Shown here one piece after another: positions 1-8,326 of a stretch of DNA of 64,000 nt. The translations under genes were made by a program, and so were the position numbers. The notes under the pieces were generated by a model. It ran no database searches, was not told the origin of the DNA, and saw only the letters and a program-made list of their open reading frames with translations. Each line of letters opens with the position of its first letter. Position 1 is the stretch's first letter. Location of the stretch: positions 186,001 through 250,000 of the forward strand of contig JACKBX010000002.1 in the NCBI GenBank assembly GCA_020634375.1. The letters are read 5' to 3'. Origin of the DNA: Ardenticatenaceae bacterium. GTDB lineage: Bacteria; Chloroflexota; Anaerolineae; Promineifilales; Promineifilaceae.

Positions 1-14
1 CAAGCAGGTAACTT

Positions 15-1274
15 ATGACCACTTCGCTCAACTGGCCGCTGATCATACGCGAAATCAGGCGCAAGAAATTCACCCCTATCCTGAGCGATCGCGCTTTTAG
101 CCAATACTTACCGGGATACGAAACCCTCGTCAACGATTGGGCAAAGGCTATCAAATATCCGCTTGGCACGAGCTTCAATGTGACACGGCTGGCGCAGTTC
201 CTTAGTGTTAAATATGGTGACGTCGCCAAATCAGAATACCTCTATTTTGTAAAAGAACGAGTGCTAGAAAATGCAAATCATAAAGAAACGATCAATATAG
301 AAGAAAGCGATCTAGACGATCTGCCTCTAACTGAAATAGCAGAACGACTTGGCGTCCCAAATTTTACACCCGAACACGAAAACCCATTGTATGTATTAGC
401 CCGGCTGCCCATTCCCATCTACATCACCACTAGCTACCACACATTCATGGAAGAGGAGTTGTACGCTGCTGGTAAAAATCCACGTACAGAAATCTGCTAC
501 TGGTCTTCTGACCTGAAACCTGTATCAACCGAGTTAAGAGTACAAGAATACCAAAGTTACCTACGAGGAATTCTAGCCACTTATTTCACCATTGAGGATT
601 TGAAAGACCTTTGCGCGGCACTCAATTTCTCGCACGAAGACTTGCCCGCGCAAACTCGCAGTGCCATGGCTCGTGAGATCGTTACCTATTTAGAGCAAAG
701 GGATCGGCTGCCAGAGCTTGCTACTTATATCAAACAGGAACGGCCGCGCCTTTCTCTGCAAGCCCCTGCCAATATCGAAGCCGAAAGCGACCTGGACAGT
801 GGGACAATCGTGAACATTCCATCTGTCTTTCACAAAGAATCCGGCTATATCCCCGACGAAGATAACCCACTAGTCTATCATCTGCATGGATTAGAGACTT
901 ATCCCTCTTCACTCGTCCTCACCGAAAATGACTACCTGGATTTCCTGGTGCAAATTGCCAAAGACAAAAACAGCCTGATACCTGACCCAGTGAAAACAGC
1001 CCTCACAATGTCATCGCTATTATTATTGGGTTATGACCTACAAGATTGGGACTTCCGCGTGTTGTTCAAGGGCCTGATTACTTCACGCATGAGGCAGCGC
1101 GGTGGTGTCAACATTTGTATTCAACTTAAACCCACACAAGGGCAAATAGACCAGGCTCAAGATTTCCTTCAAGAGTACTTCAAGCAGGCCAAATTCAGCA
1201 TTTACTGGGGGAATTCGCAAGAATTTGCGCATGAATTGTGGCAAGAATGGCCGGATAAAACAGGTGAAGCATGA
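15..1274 (+). CDS. SIR2-like protein with internal effector-associated (EAD) domain, conflict system A
   Basis: A 419-residue protein of the SIR2-like (SIR2_2) type. The C-terminal part carries the family blocks ITTSYHTF (about 136-143), HLHG (289-292) followed by a TENDYLDFL block, and a final YWG block near the end. The classic glycine-rich NAD loop is not recognisable at the N-terminus, and the usual TTNxD is TTSYH, so NADase activity is uncertain. Residues about 179-246 are inserted between the SIR2 blocks and match the small helical EAD adaptor domain: FTIEDLKDLC...LPAQTR...YLEQRDRLPEL...RP. A related EAD begins the FGE-like protein at 60644-61660. The stop overlaps the next start as ATGA, so it is translationally coupled to the STAND gene. 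The presumed role is effector or adaptor of a STAND-regulated conflict system (inference). Upstream partners, if any, lie outside the window. Confidence 0.8.
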   Translation: MTTSLNWPLIIREIRRKKFTPILSDRAFSQYLPGYETLVNDWAKAIKYPLGTSFNVTRLAQFLSVKYGDVAKSEYLYFVKERVLENANHKETINIEESDLDDLPLTEIAERLGVPNFTPEHENPLYVLARLPIPIYITTSYHTFMEEELYAAGKNPRTEICYWSSDLKPVSTELRVQEYQSYLRGILATYFTIEDLKDLCAALNFSHEDLPAQTRSAMAREIVTYLEQRDRLPELATYIKQERPRLSLQAPANIEAESDLDSGTIVNIPSVFHKESGYIPDEDNPLVYHLHGLETYPSSLVLTENDYLDFLVQIAKDKNSLIPDPVKTALTMSSLLLLGYDLQDWDFRVLFKGLITSRMRQRGGVNICIQLKPTQGQIDQAQDFLQEYFKQAKFSIYWGNSQEFAHELWQEWPDKTGEA

Positions 1275-4200
1275 GCACAACACGCAGCAATCCGTATGTG
1301 GGGCCAGAGACTTTTAAGGAAGAAGATAAAGCTTACTTTTTTGGCCGCAAACAAGAGGCGCAGGAACTGCTCTCGCTGGTCATTTCGGAACCGCTGGTTC
1401 TTTTTTATGCGCAATCGGGGGCTGGCAAGAGTTCGCTGCTCAATACTTGTCTGATTCCAGACTTACGGGAGGAGGATTTTCATGTCTTATCCGTTGGCCG
1501 TGTGAGTGGGCACCTGCCTGAAGGGATTACGGCCGTTCCCAACATCTATGTCTTCAATCTATTACTCAGTTTGTGCAAAGGGAACCACGACGTACAAGAG
1601 TTAGCCCAACTCAGCCTGACCGAATACCTGGAGTCGCAAAAGCGAAATGTGCCCAAAGACCAATTTGGGCAGCCCAAGGCACGCGTTTTAATCATCGATC
1701 AATTTGAGGAAATTCTGACCACGCATTTGGGACACTGGCAGGAACGGCACACTTTTTTCGAACAGCTAAACCAGGCACTTCTCGATGATCCTATGTTATG
1801 GGTGGTGTTATCTATGCGCGAAGACCACATTGCGGCTCTGGACCCTTACGCGCCACTCCTCCCAGACAAGCTGCGTGCGCGTTTTTATATGCAGCGGATG
1901 GCAGCCAACGCCGCGCTTGAAGCTGTTGAAGGGCCAGCCAAAGAAAACGGCCGTCCCTTCGAGCACACTGCGGCACAAGAGCTAGTAGACAACCTGCGCC
2001 AGATTCGCGCCAGAGGGCAAGAAACACCCGGGGAGATTGGGCAGTTCGTCGAACCGGTACAACTGCAATTAGTCTGCTATCAGCTATGGGAAGAGATCGT
2101 TAAAAAAGGTGCGGTATCCATCACCCACGACGACGTGGAAATATTAGCGGACGTAGACCAGGCACTGGCCGAATATTACGAAAAAGTCATTCGCCAGGTA
2201 GTAGAAGATACCGACACATCCGAACTACGCCTGCGCACCTGGTTCCAAAACAAACTCATCACCAAAGGAGAAACCAGAGGCATTGTCCCAGAGGGAGATA
2301 CCAGCGAATTTTCGCAGTCAACCATTGACCTGCTGCAAACAAAATTCCTGCTGCGGCGGGTCAACCGTGCAGGGAGCAACTGGTACGAACTGGTGCACGA
2401 CCGCTTTATCGGCCCTATTTCGCAAGCCAACCGGGAGTGGTTCCAAAATAATCCCTATTATCGAGACGCGGAAAGATGGCAAACATCTAAAGACCCCCAT
2501 CACCTCTATGAAGGGCGACAACTGCTGGAAGCACGAGAGCAAGCAGCCAAACTCCCTCCCGACCCCATCTTGCAAGAATTTTTAGATACCAGCTATCAGG
2601 AGGAACAAAAACGCAAGGAAGAAGCCCGCAAGCAACAGGAAGCCCGCCGTAAAGAAGCTGAACGAGAACAAGAAGAAAAGCGGCGCACACTTGTTCTCCG
2701 GGGAGTGAGTGTGAGTGGCGTTATTGTTCTGCTGCTGGCAATGTTTGCCGCCTGGCAAGCTGTCCGTGCTACACAAAATGCGGAGTTGGCCGTTGAGCAG
2801 CGAGGCACAGCCGAAGCAAATGCCATTCTGGCGGTTGAACAGCAAGGCACAGCCGAAGCAAGTGCAGCCCTCGCAGCAACAAATGCAGACAGAGCCATTG
2901 CCAGCGCTAACCTGGCAATCACACGAGAAGCAGAGGCGCAAGCCGCCCAATTGGAAGCGCAGGAAAATCTACAGCTTGCTCAAGCCAGTCAGTTAGCTTT
3001 TCATTCCAACAATAATTTGAGCAGCGATCCGCAGCTTAGCCGCCTGCTGGCGGTGGAGGCCAGCCGGATTATTACGACAACCAGCAGCACAAATGTCCAT
3101 ATTGCGCAGGCGATTCAAGATACCGAACAAACGATTAATGACGCCTTGAGTCAGGCATTGGAAAACGCGCAGTTGCAAGCAAGCTGGTTTGCAAGTGCTG
3201 ATTTTCCGGTATTGGCTTTTGATCCGCACGGCCGTTTCCTACAAACAACCAGCAATTACAGCATTCGGCTCTGGACAATTCCTGAGGGCAAAGAACATGC
3301 CAGCCTCAACCATACCGTTAACTTTCGCACAACAGCCTTCAGCCAAGACGGCCGCTGGCTTGCGGCCATAGACGCCAACAACAGCCTCCTAATTTGGGAC
3401 ATGACCTGCCTTGCCGATACACAACGCATACGCATTGGCCCCCAGGTCTGCTTAACCACAGAAACCCAACTTGGAGATGGAAATGAGGGGGACCCGCGTC
3501 TCTTTATGCAATTCAGCCCGGACGGCCGTTTACTGGCAATCGGGGGCGCAAGCAATCCACTGAACCTGTGGAACACCAGCGGAGAAACGCCATTACCCTC
3601 ATCGGTTCCCATCAAACTGCAAAGCCGTTTAGACATGACCGGCCTAGCATTTAGCCCCGATAGCACCCAATTAGCCATAGGATTTGCCGCCAAAAGCGAC
3701 GATACCGATACGAGCGAAACCGGCATCGTGGAAATATGGGACAGTGCCGAAAATAATTTACAGGGATTGAAAAACAAAATTCTCTTGGAAGATTTAGGCG
3801 GCTTGGGCCGCATGTCATTCATAAATGAAAACCAAATTGCCATTCTATATCAATTCGGCATCGCCCAAATTTGGACACTGGAAAACACCCGAACGAAAAA
3901 AGAAGGCGAATTCGGGGCAACCGAAGTGATCGCATTCAGCCCAAACGGCCAACAAATAGCCGCATCAGACAGCAGAGGTGGAATCGAGTTATGGAACCTC
4001 TCTAATCTTGAAGAACCATCTGCTACCCTTCAAGAACATTATGACCTGGTGCGCGTGCTGGCATTTAGCCCGGATGGCAGCAAATTGGTCTCGACTGGAT
4101 ATGACGGCCGTGTGCTCCTTTGGGACACAGTAACACTTGGCTTTCAGGAACTTAACAGCTCACGAATGATCTATGACATCACCGCCCTGACCTTTAGCCC

Positions 4201-6781
4201 GGATGGGCAATGGCTTTCCGCGATTCGTACAGATGGCACGGCTTATATGTGGAACACCACACCATCTCAGCCAATTTGGCGGACAAGCACACAACCTGCC
4301 CACCAGGTTCCGGCCATTGCGTTGGATAGCAACGGCCGTTTCCTGGCCCTCAGCAACCACGTCACCAGCACCCTCGGCAGCCCGCTGCCCGCCCTCACCC
4401 TTTGGGATGTCGCCAAAGTTGGCAGCAGCAATTTCACACAGTCAGCCATAGCCGCCCGCATCGATCAGGACGTGCCCATCGTCGCCGCCGCCTTTTCCCC
4501 CAATCGCTCCCTCCTGGCTACATCCGCCGTCGCCACAGACAAATCGGGACGGCCGTTCAACAGCACCATCACCCTCCACAACTTGCCCATCACCGATGGC
4601 AGCAGCATGACCCTCACCCAACAAAGCGGTGAAACAAGCATTCTTGCTTTTCACCCCAATGGGCAATGGCTAGCTGCCAGCCACGTCATCTCCAGCACCG
4701 TTGTGCAAACCAGCACCCTGCAACTATGGCCACTGCCCACAAACGGAGACATTCTCACTCAACCTGTTGCAGCCTGGGACATAGAAGGCGCTTTAATTGG
4801 CTTCAGCTTCAGCCCGGACGGCCGTTTGTTAGCAACCAGCAGCCAAATATCCGAAGATGTTTTTATACAACTGTGGGATGTATCGGATACCGAGGCCCTA
4901 GACTCGCCCGTACCCCTCTCTTCCCCACTGCGTCTGCGAAATAGCTACTGGGCATTCATCACGCCGCGTGCCATCTTCAGCCCGGACAGCAGCCTATTGA
5001 TCGCCGCAGATGCCGATGACCTGTTCATGTGGCAAGTGGATGATCTGAGACAGGGAAGTGAAACGGCCGTGTTTACCCTCCCCGGTTTCGGCTCCCCCCT
5101 AACCGCCTTCGCCTTCAATCCAAATGGCACACGCCTCGCCGCCGGTGACGCCAATGGCGTTATCCACATCTGGGAAACATCTGATCTATACAACCAGAAC
5201 GATGACGCCCGCACAGTTGAATTTGGCGGGCAGCGTGGAGCCATTCTGAACCTGGATTACACGCCAGACGGCCGTTGGCTTATCAGCCGCAGCAGCGATC
5301 TCAACACCCACCTATGGCGGCTAGAAACCACCGAGTTAGCCTCACTCACGTGCCAATTCACCACACGCAACCTCACACAATCTGAATGGGACACCTACCT
5401 GGTGCTCACGGGAAACGAAACATATCAAAGAACCTGCGAAAATCTTCCGCCTCACTCCACAGCACTCATAGCCCTTTTTGAAAACGGACTAGAAACCAAC
5501 AACCTTACAGACGCCCTCGTCACCGCCCAACAACTAGGTGCAACGGTAGAAGAAATACGCAGCACACTTCTCACCTTCATCGAAACCGTTGCCAAAACCG
5601 AAAAATATGATGTCGCCGAAAACATTGTCATCCAGGCACGGCAATTTAATTCTGACCTGACAATGAACACCGAGGTCGTCGCCACTATCTTTGCCCAAAC
5701 ACAGTTTGATCACGGTCTGGCCTATGCAATGGACTGGGAATTTGATCAGGCACAAGAACACTTCGAGGCTGCGCAAGACATGCTCAAGCTCGCTCCAGAA
5801 TCGCTCAGGCAAGGGAGCAGCAGCGATACTGTCGTCACGCTGCTGCGAGAAGCACGCAATGTAGCCCTGGATGGCAATCTCGACGAAGCGCTGGCACTGC
5901 TAGAATTGGCCCGTACCATCGACCCTGATGTCGAAGAGAATGAACCAGGTGCAGTTGCCGCCATTTATCAACAAAATTGCCGCACTTATCTTGCCGAAGG
6001 TAATGTTGAAGACGGCGAATTTGCCTGCCAGGAAGCGACCAGGCTGGCTGTACAAACAGAAAACGCTTCTATGGCTTTCGAGTTGTGTCTAATTGGCGCA
6101 GAGTTTGGCCACTTCGACCTGACCCAAGACGCTTGCGATGATGCCATCGAGAACGCAACCAACGGCGACGCTTTAACTAATTTTGATATATGTACGCGTG
6201 GCAGCCATTATCCTGATTTAGAGCCAATCATCACGCCAGCCTGCGAAGCCGCCGTGGAAGTTGTCTATTATGACCCGTATTACAGCTTGGATTTATGCCG
6301 CACAGTCATCCAATTGGGCCTGACAGATGTCATCGCCGATGCCTGCGAACCGGCCATTTTCTTTTCACAAGATACGGGTGATTTTGCTTTTCCTGTGACC
6401 ACTTGCCAGGCGACAGAAGCATTAGGTGTAACCCTGGACGCTTGTGTAGCAACCGCCGCACCACAAGCTATTGCCTATGGTGAAACCATTGCCGGTTCAT
6501 TCAACCAGCCCAGTGGGTATGAGCTGTGGTATTTCACCGGCACGACAGGCGAAGTTGTCACTATCACGATGATCAGAACGGATGAGAATCTTGACCCATA
6601 CCTCTATCTTTTGGGGCCATCCGGGGAAGAAATCGCATCTAATGATGACGGGGCTGGTGATCTGAATTCATTAATCAGCCTATCTTCTTTACCACAATCT
6701 GGCACGTACACCATTGTGGCACGGGGGTATGGCAGCAGCTTTGGCAGCTATGAGCTAACGCTCCAGTTAGAGGGGGAATAA
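1271..6781 (+). CDS. Giant nSTAND ATPase with TM helix, WD40 propeller, Cys-paired repeats and PPC domain (system A sensor)
   Basis: 1836 residues. N-terminal NPYVGPETF and FFGR blocks precede a P-loop (QSGAGKSS, about 48-55) and a Walker B (LIIDQFEEI, about 140-148), typical of the nSTAND/NACHT-like class of signal-transduction ATPases. A winged-helix-like region follows (ELVHDRF). Next come a charged coiled coil, one hydrophobic helix (about 475-497), a second Ala/Glu-rich heptad region, and WD40 repeats with SPDGR turns (about 643-1355). After TPR-like helices there are five units each holding a cysteine pair about 16 residues apart (about 1567-1722), then a C-terminal PPC beta-sandwich (about 1733-1836). 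With a single TM helix and a cytosolic ATPase, the WD40-to-PPC half would lie outside the membrane. PPC domains and paired cysteines are normally extracytoplasmic, which fits. Paralogue of 55020-59603. Start fixed by the ATGA overlap with the SIR2-like gene. Confidence 0.85.
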   Translation: MSTTRSNPYVGPETFKEEDKAYFFGRKQEAQELLSLVISEPLVLFYAQSGAGKSSLLNTCLIPDLREEDFHVLSVGRVSGHLPEGITAVPNIYVFNLLLSLCKGNHDVQELAQLSLTEYLESQKRNVPKDQFGQPKARVLIIDQFEEILTTHLGHWQERHTFFEQLNQALLDDPMLWVVLSMREDHIAALDPYAPLLPDKLRARFYMQRMAANAALEAVEGPAKENGRPFEHTAAQELVDNLRQIRARGQETPGEIGQFVEPVQLQLVCYQLWEEIVKKGAVSITHDDVEILADVDQALAEYYEKVIRQVVEDTDTSELRLRTWFQNKLITKGETRGIVPEGDTSEFSQSTIDLLQTKFLLRRVNRAGSNWYELVHDRFIGPISQANREWFQNNPYYRDAERWQTSKDPHHLYEGRQLLEAREQAAKLPPDPILQEFLDTSYQEEQKRKEEARKQQEARRKEAEREQEEKRRTLVLRGVSVSGVIVLLLAMFAAWQAVRATQNAELAVEQRGTAEANAILAVEQQGTAEASAALAATNADRAIASANLAITREAEAQAAQLEAQENLQLAQASQLAFHSNNNLSSDPQLSRLLAVEASRIITTTSSTNVHIAQAIQDTEQTINDALSQALENAQLQASWFASADFPVLAFDPHGRFLQTTSNYSIRLWTIPEGKEHASLNHTVNFRTTAFSQDGRWLAAIDANNSLLIWDMTCLADTQRIRIGPQVCLTTETQLGDGNEGDPRLFMQFSPDGRLLAIGGASNPLNLWNTSGETPLPSSVPIKLQSRLDMTGLAFSPDSTQLAIGFAAKSDDTDTSETGIVEIWDSAENNLQGLKNKILLEDLGGLGRMSFINENQIAILYQFGIAQIWTLENTRTKKEGEFGATEVIAFSPNGQQIAASDSRGGIELWNLSNLEEPSATLQEHYDLVRVLAFSPDGSKLVSTGYDGRVLLWDTVTLGFQELNSSRMIYDITALTFSPDGQWLSAIRTDGTAYMWNTTPSQPIWRTSTQPAHQVPAIALDSNGRFLALSNHVTSTLGSPLPALTLWDVAKVGSSNFTQSAIAARIDQDVPIVAAAFSPNRSLLATSAVATDKSGRPFNSTITLHNLPITDGSSMTLTQQSGETSILAFHPNGQWLAASHVISSTVVQTSTLQLWPLPTNGDILTQPVAAWDIEGALIGFSFSPDGRLLATSSQISEDVFIQLWDVSDTEALDSPVPLSSPLRLRNSYWAFITPRAIFSPDSSLLIAADADDLFMWQVDDLRQGSETAVFTLPGFGSPLTAFAFNPNGTRLAAGDANGVIHIWETSDLYNQNDDARTVEFGGQRGAILNLDYTPDGRWLISRSSDLNTHLWRLETTELASLTCQFTTRNLTQSEWDTYLVLTGNETYQRTCENLPPHSTALIALFENGLETNNLTDALVTAQQLGATVEEIRSTLLTFIETVAKTEKYDVAENIVIQARQFNSDLTMNTEVVATIFAQTQFDHGLAYAMDWEFDQAQEHFEAAQDMLKLAPESLRQGSSSDTVVTLLREARNVALDGNLDEALALLELARTIDPDVEENEPGAVAAIYQQNCRTYLAEGNVEDGEFACQEATRLAVQTENASMAFELCLIGAEFGHFDLTQDACDDAIENATNGDALTNFDICTRGSHYPDLEPIITPACEAAVEVVYYDPYYSLDLCRTVIQLGLTDVIADACEPAIFFSQDTGDFAFPVTTCQATEALGVTLDACVATAAPQAIAYGETIAGSFNQPSGYELWYFTGTTGEVVTITMIRTDENLDPYLYLLGPSGEEIASNDDGAGDLNSLISLSSLPQSGTYTIVARGYGSSFGSYELTLQLEGE

Positions 6782-6782
6782 C

Positions 6783-6811
6783 GTGAAACGTGAAAAACCT
6801 TCACGTTTCAC
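6783..6811. terminator. Hairpin between convergent genes (GTGAAACGTGAA word family)
   Basis: Perfect 12-bp inverted repeat (GTGAAACGTGAA / TTCACGTTTCAC, 5-nt loop) directly after the STAND stop and before the lplA stop. It has no strong T-run, so termination is inferred from position. The same word recurs at 15646-15710, about 19486-19536 and 23658-23684. Confidence 0.55.
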
Positions 6812-6813
6812 AT

Positions 6814-7797
6814 CTAATACAACAGTGTCACAAACTCATCATGACTGAGTGCGCCAAAATAGGGGGTCAGGTTTAGATGAGTAACGGCCGTTACTAACGC
6901 CCCCTTCTCATACCGCACCCCTACCAACTGCTCCTCCAACACGGCCACATCCTGCGTGCTGGCAAAATTACCCAAAAACTTCGCGCCGCGAATCACGCCA
7001 TCGGCTACATCAATGTGCGCTTCCACATGGCCTGCGGGGGTCTTGCCCTGTTTTTGCACATTGAAGTCCGGTGAACGGCCGTAATTCCATTCCCAGGTAC
7101 GATAACGCGTATCGGCAATCTCTTGCACCTGCGCCCAGTCCTCATCGGAAAGGTCATAGGTGGGAACGGCCGTGCTGCCAAAAACCCCCTCCAACAACGC
7201 TTGCCGCAGCCGCGCAATATCCCAACCCGACGGCAGCAAGTCACGAATATTCGCCACAAAATTGCGCACCGACTGCACCGCTTTCGACTCGATCTGCACC
7301 TGGCGCGGATTCAAGGACAACAACATTTGCTCAATGCTGGTATCAAACAGCAGCGTGCCGTGACTAAACATACGCCCTCGTGACAGGTATTGCGCATTGC
7401 CGGAGATTTTACGGCCGTTCGCAAAAATATCACTCTTCCCTTGCAGCGCCGCCTCCACCCCCAGACCGCGCAGCACCGCCACCACCGGTTCTGTAAAGCG
7501 TGCAAAATCATGCAAATGCTCATCGCCATTGGTGATGAAACTAAAATTCAGATTGCCCAAATCATGAAAGACCGCCCCGCCCCCCGACAACCGCCGCACA
7601 ACATGAATTCCTTTCTCCGCCACATAATCGGGATCAATCTCTGCCAGCGTATTTTGATTGCGCCCCAAAATCACCGCCGGTTCGTTGATATAAAACAACA
7701 AAATCGGCTCATCTACGCGCACGTTTCGCAGCAAATGCTCCTCTAAAGCCAGATTCACACGCGGGTCTGTCATCCCAGCATTATCCACAAATAACAT
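6814..7797 (-). CDS. lplA: Lipoate-protein ligase A
   Basis: 327 residues matching LplA, which activates lipoate with ATP and attaches it to lipoyl domains of 2-oxoacid dehydrogenases or the glycine-cleavage H protein. Visible signatures are VVRRLSGGGAVFHDLGNLN (about 66-84), the lipoyl-AMP binding loop, and NGRKISGNAQ (about 127-136) with the conserved catalytic lysine at about 130. A C-terminal accessory domain (about 240-327) is present, so it should be a complete bifunctional ligase of the E. coli type. It is convergent with the STAND gene. The start has a GAGAGG ribosome-binding site a few bases upstream on the minus strand. Confidence 0.9.
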   Translation of the reverse strand: MLFVDNAGMTDPRVNLALEEHLLRNVRVDEPILLFYINEPAVILGRNQNTLAEIDPDYVAEKGIHVVRRLSGGGAVFHDLGNLNFSFITNGDEHLHDFARFTEPVVAVLRGLGVEAALQGKSDIFANGRKISGNAQYLSRGRMFSHGTLLFDTSIEQMLLSLNPRQVQIESKAVQSVRNFVANIRDLLPSGWDIARLRQALLEGVFGSTAVPTYDLSDEDWAQVQEIADTRYRTWEWNYGRSPDFNVQKQGKTPAGHVEAHIDVADGVIRGAKFLGNFASTQDVAVLEEQLVGVRYEKGALVTAVTHLNLTPYFGALSHDEFVTLLY

Positions 7798-8023
7798 CTT
7801 AACCTCTCTTACAAGTGCAGGAACTCTCTATCCACAAGCATATGCCAGAATGGGGAATGCGCAAAGCAAAATGGCTGCTTGTCCCCTTTTCGGGGGACAA
7901 AACAAAATCCCCTGTAGCGGTGACAATAGAATGTGGGTTGTTTGTTAAAATTGAGCCGCATGGTGACAATGGTCAAATTGGCAACGGCCGTTTCCCCACA
8001 ATCATCTTCAAAGGGCAGACCAC
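7798..8023. other. Divergent intergenic region between lplA and the tusA-like gene
   Basis: 226 bases with no convincing gene. It contains one ACGGCCGT palindrome (about 7985) and a short inverted repeat GTCCCC/GGGGAC (7881-7898) lacking a T-run on the forward strand. Promoters for both flanking genes should lie here, but I cannot place hexamers with confidence. Confidence 0.4.
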
Positions 8024-8326
8024 ATGGAAGTACAAGCCTATCAACCACATAAACTGGTAGATTTTGGCAAACTGCGCTGCCCGCACCTCATTATCGCACT
8101 CATGAAAACATTACACGCCCTTTCCCCAGGGCAAATTTTGCAGCTCACAACAAACGAGCTAAATGCCCCCTCCAGCATCACCACCTGGTGCCGCCAGAGC
8201 GGTGATCATTTATTGGATCTGTATGAAGAGGACGGCCGTTTCATCTTCTTCATACAACACCACGGAAAACAACACGCCCATGATAATTCATCCAACCTAC
8301 AAATCGAAGCAAGGAAGGCCCTATGA
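8024..8326 (+). CDS. TusA/SirA-family sulfur carrier protein
   Basis: A 100-residue protein with the TusA layout: VDFGKLRCPHLIIAL at about 12-26 with the sulfur-carrying cysteine at 19 (family motif CPxP, here CPHL), then LSPGQILQLTTNE and a hydrophobic C-terminal strand ending EEDGRFIFFIQ. TusA proteins accept persulfide sulfur from rhodaneses or desulfurases and pass it on. The gene is first in a sulfur-metabolism cluster and overlaps the PsrBC-like gene by ATGA (8323-8326), which supports a role in feeding or receiving sulfur from that enzyme. The missing second proline of CPxP is a deviation. Related SirA-like proteins are also markers of selenium metabolism, relevant to the in-frame UGA downstream. 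Confidence 0.75.
   Translation: MEVQAYQPHKLVDFGKLRCPHLIIALMKTLHALSPGQILQLTTNELNAPSSITTWCRQSGDHLLDLYEEDGRFIFFIQHHGKQHAHDNSSNLQIEARKAL

Noticed and set aside
7881..7898. GTCCCC/GGGGAC hairpin as terminator
   Set aside because: No T-run on the 3' side for either strand and no gene ends nearby in the right direction.
7815..8060. Possible 81-residue ORF upstream of the tusA-like gene
   Set aside because: Composition is not protein-like, it overlaps the next gene's start out of frame, has no ribosome-binding site and matches no family I know.
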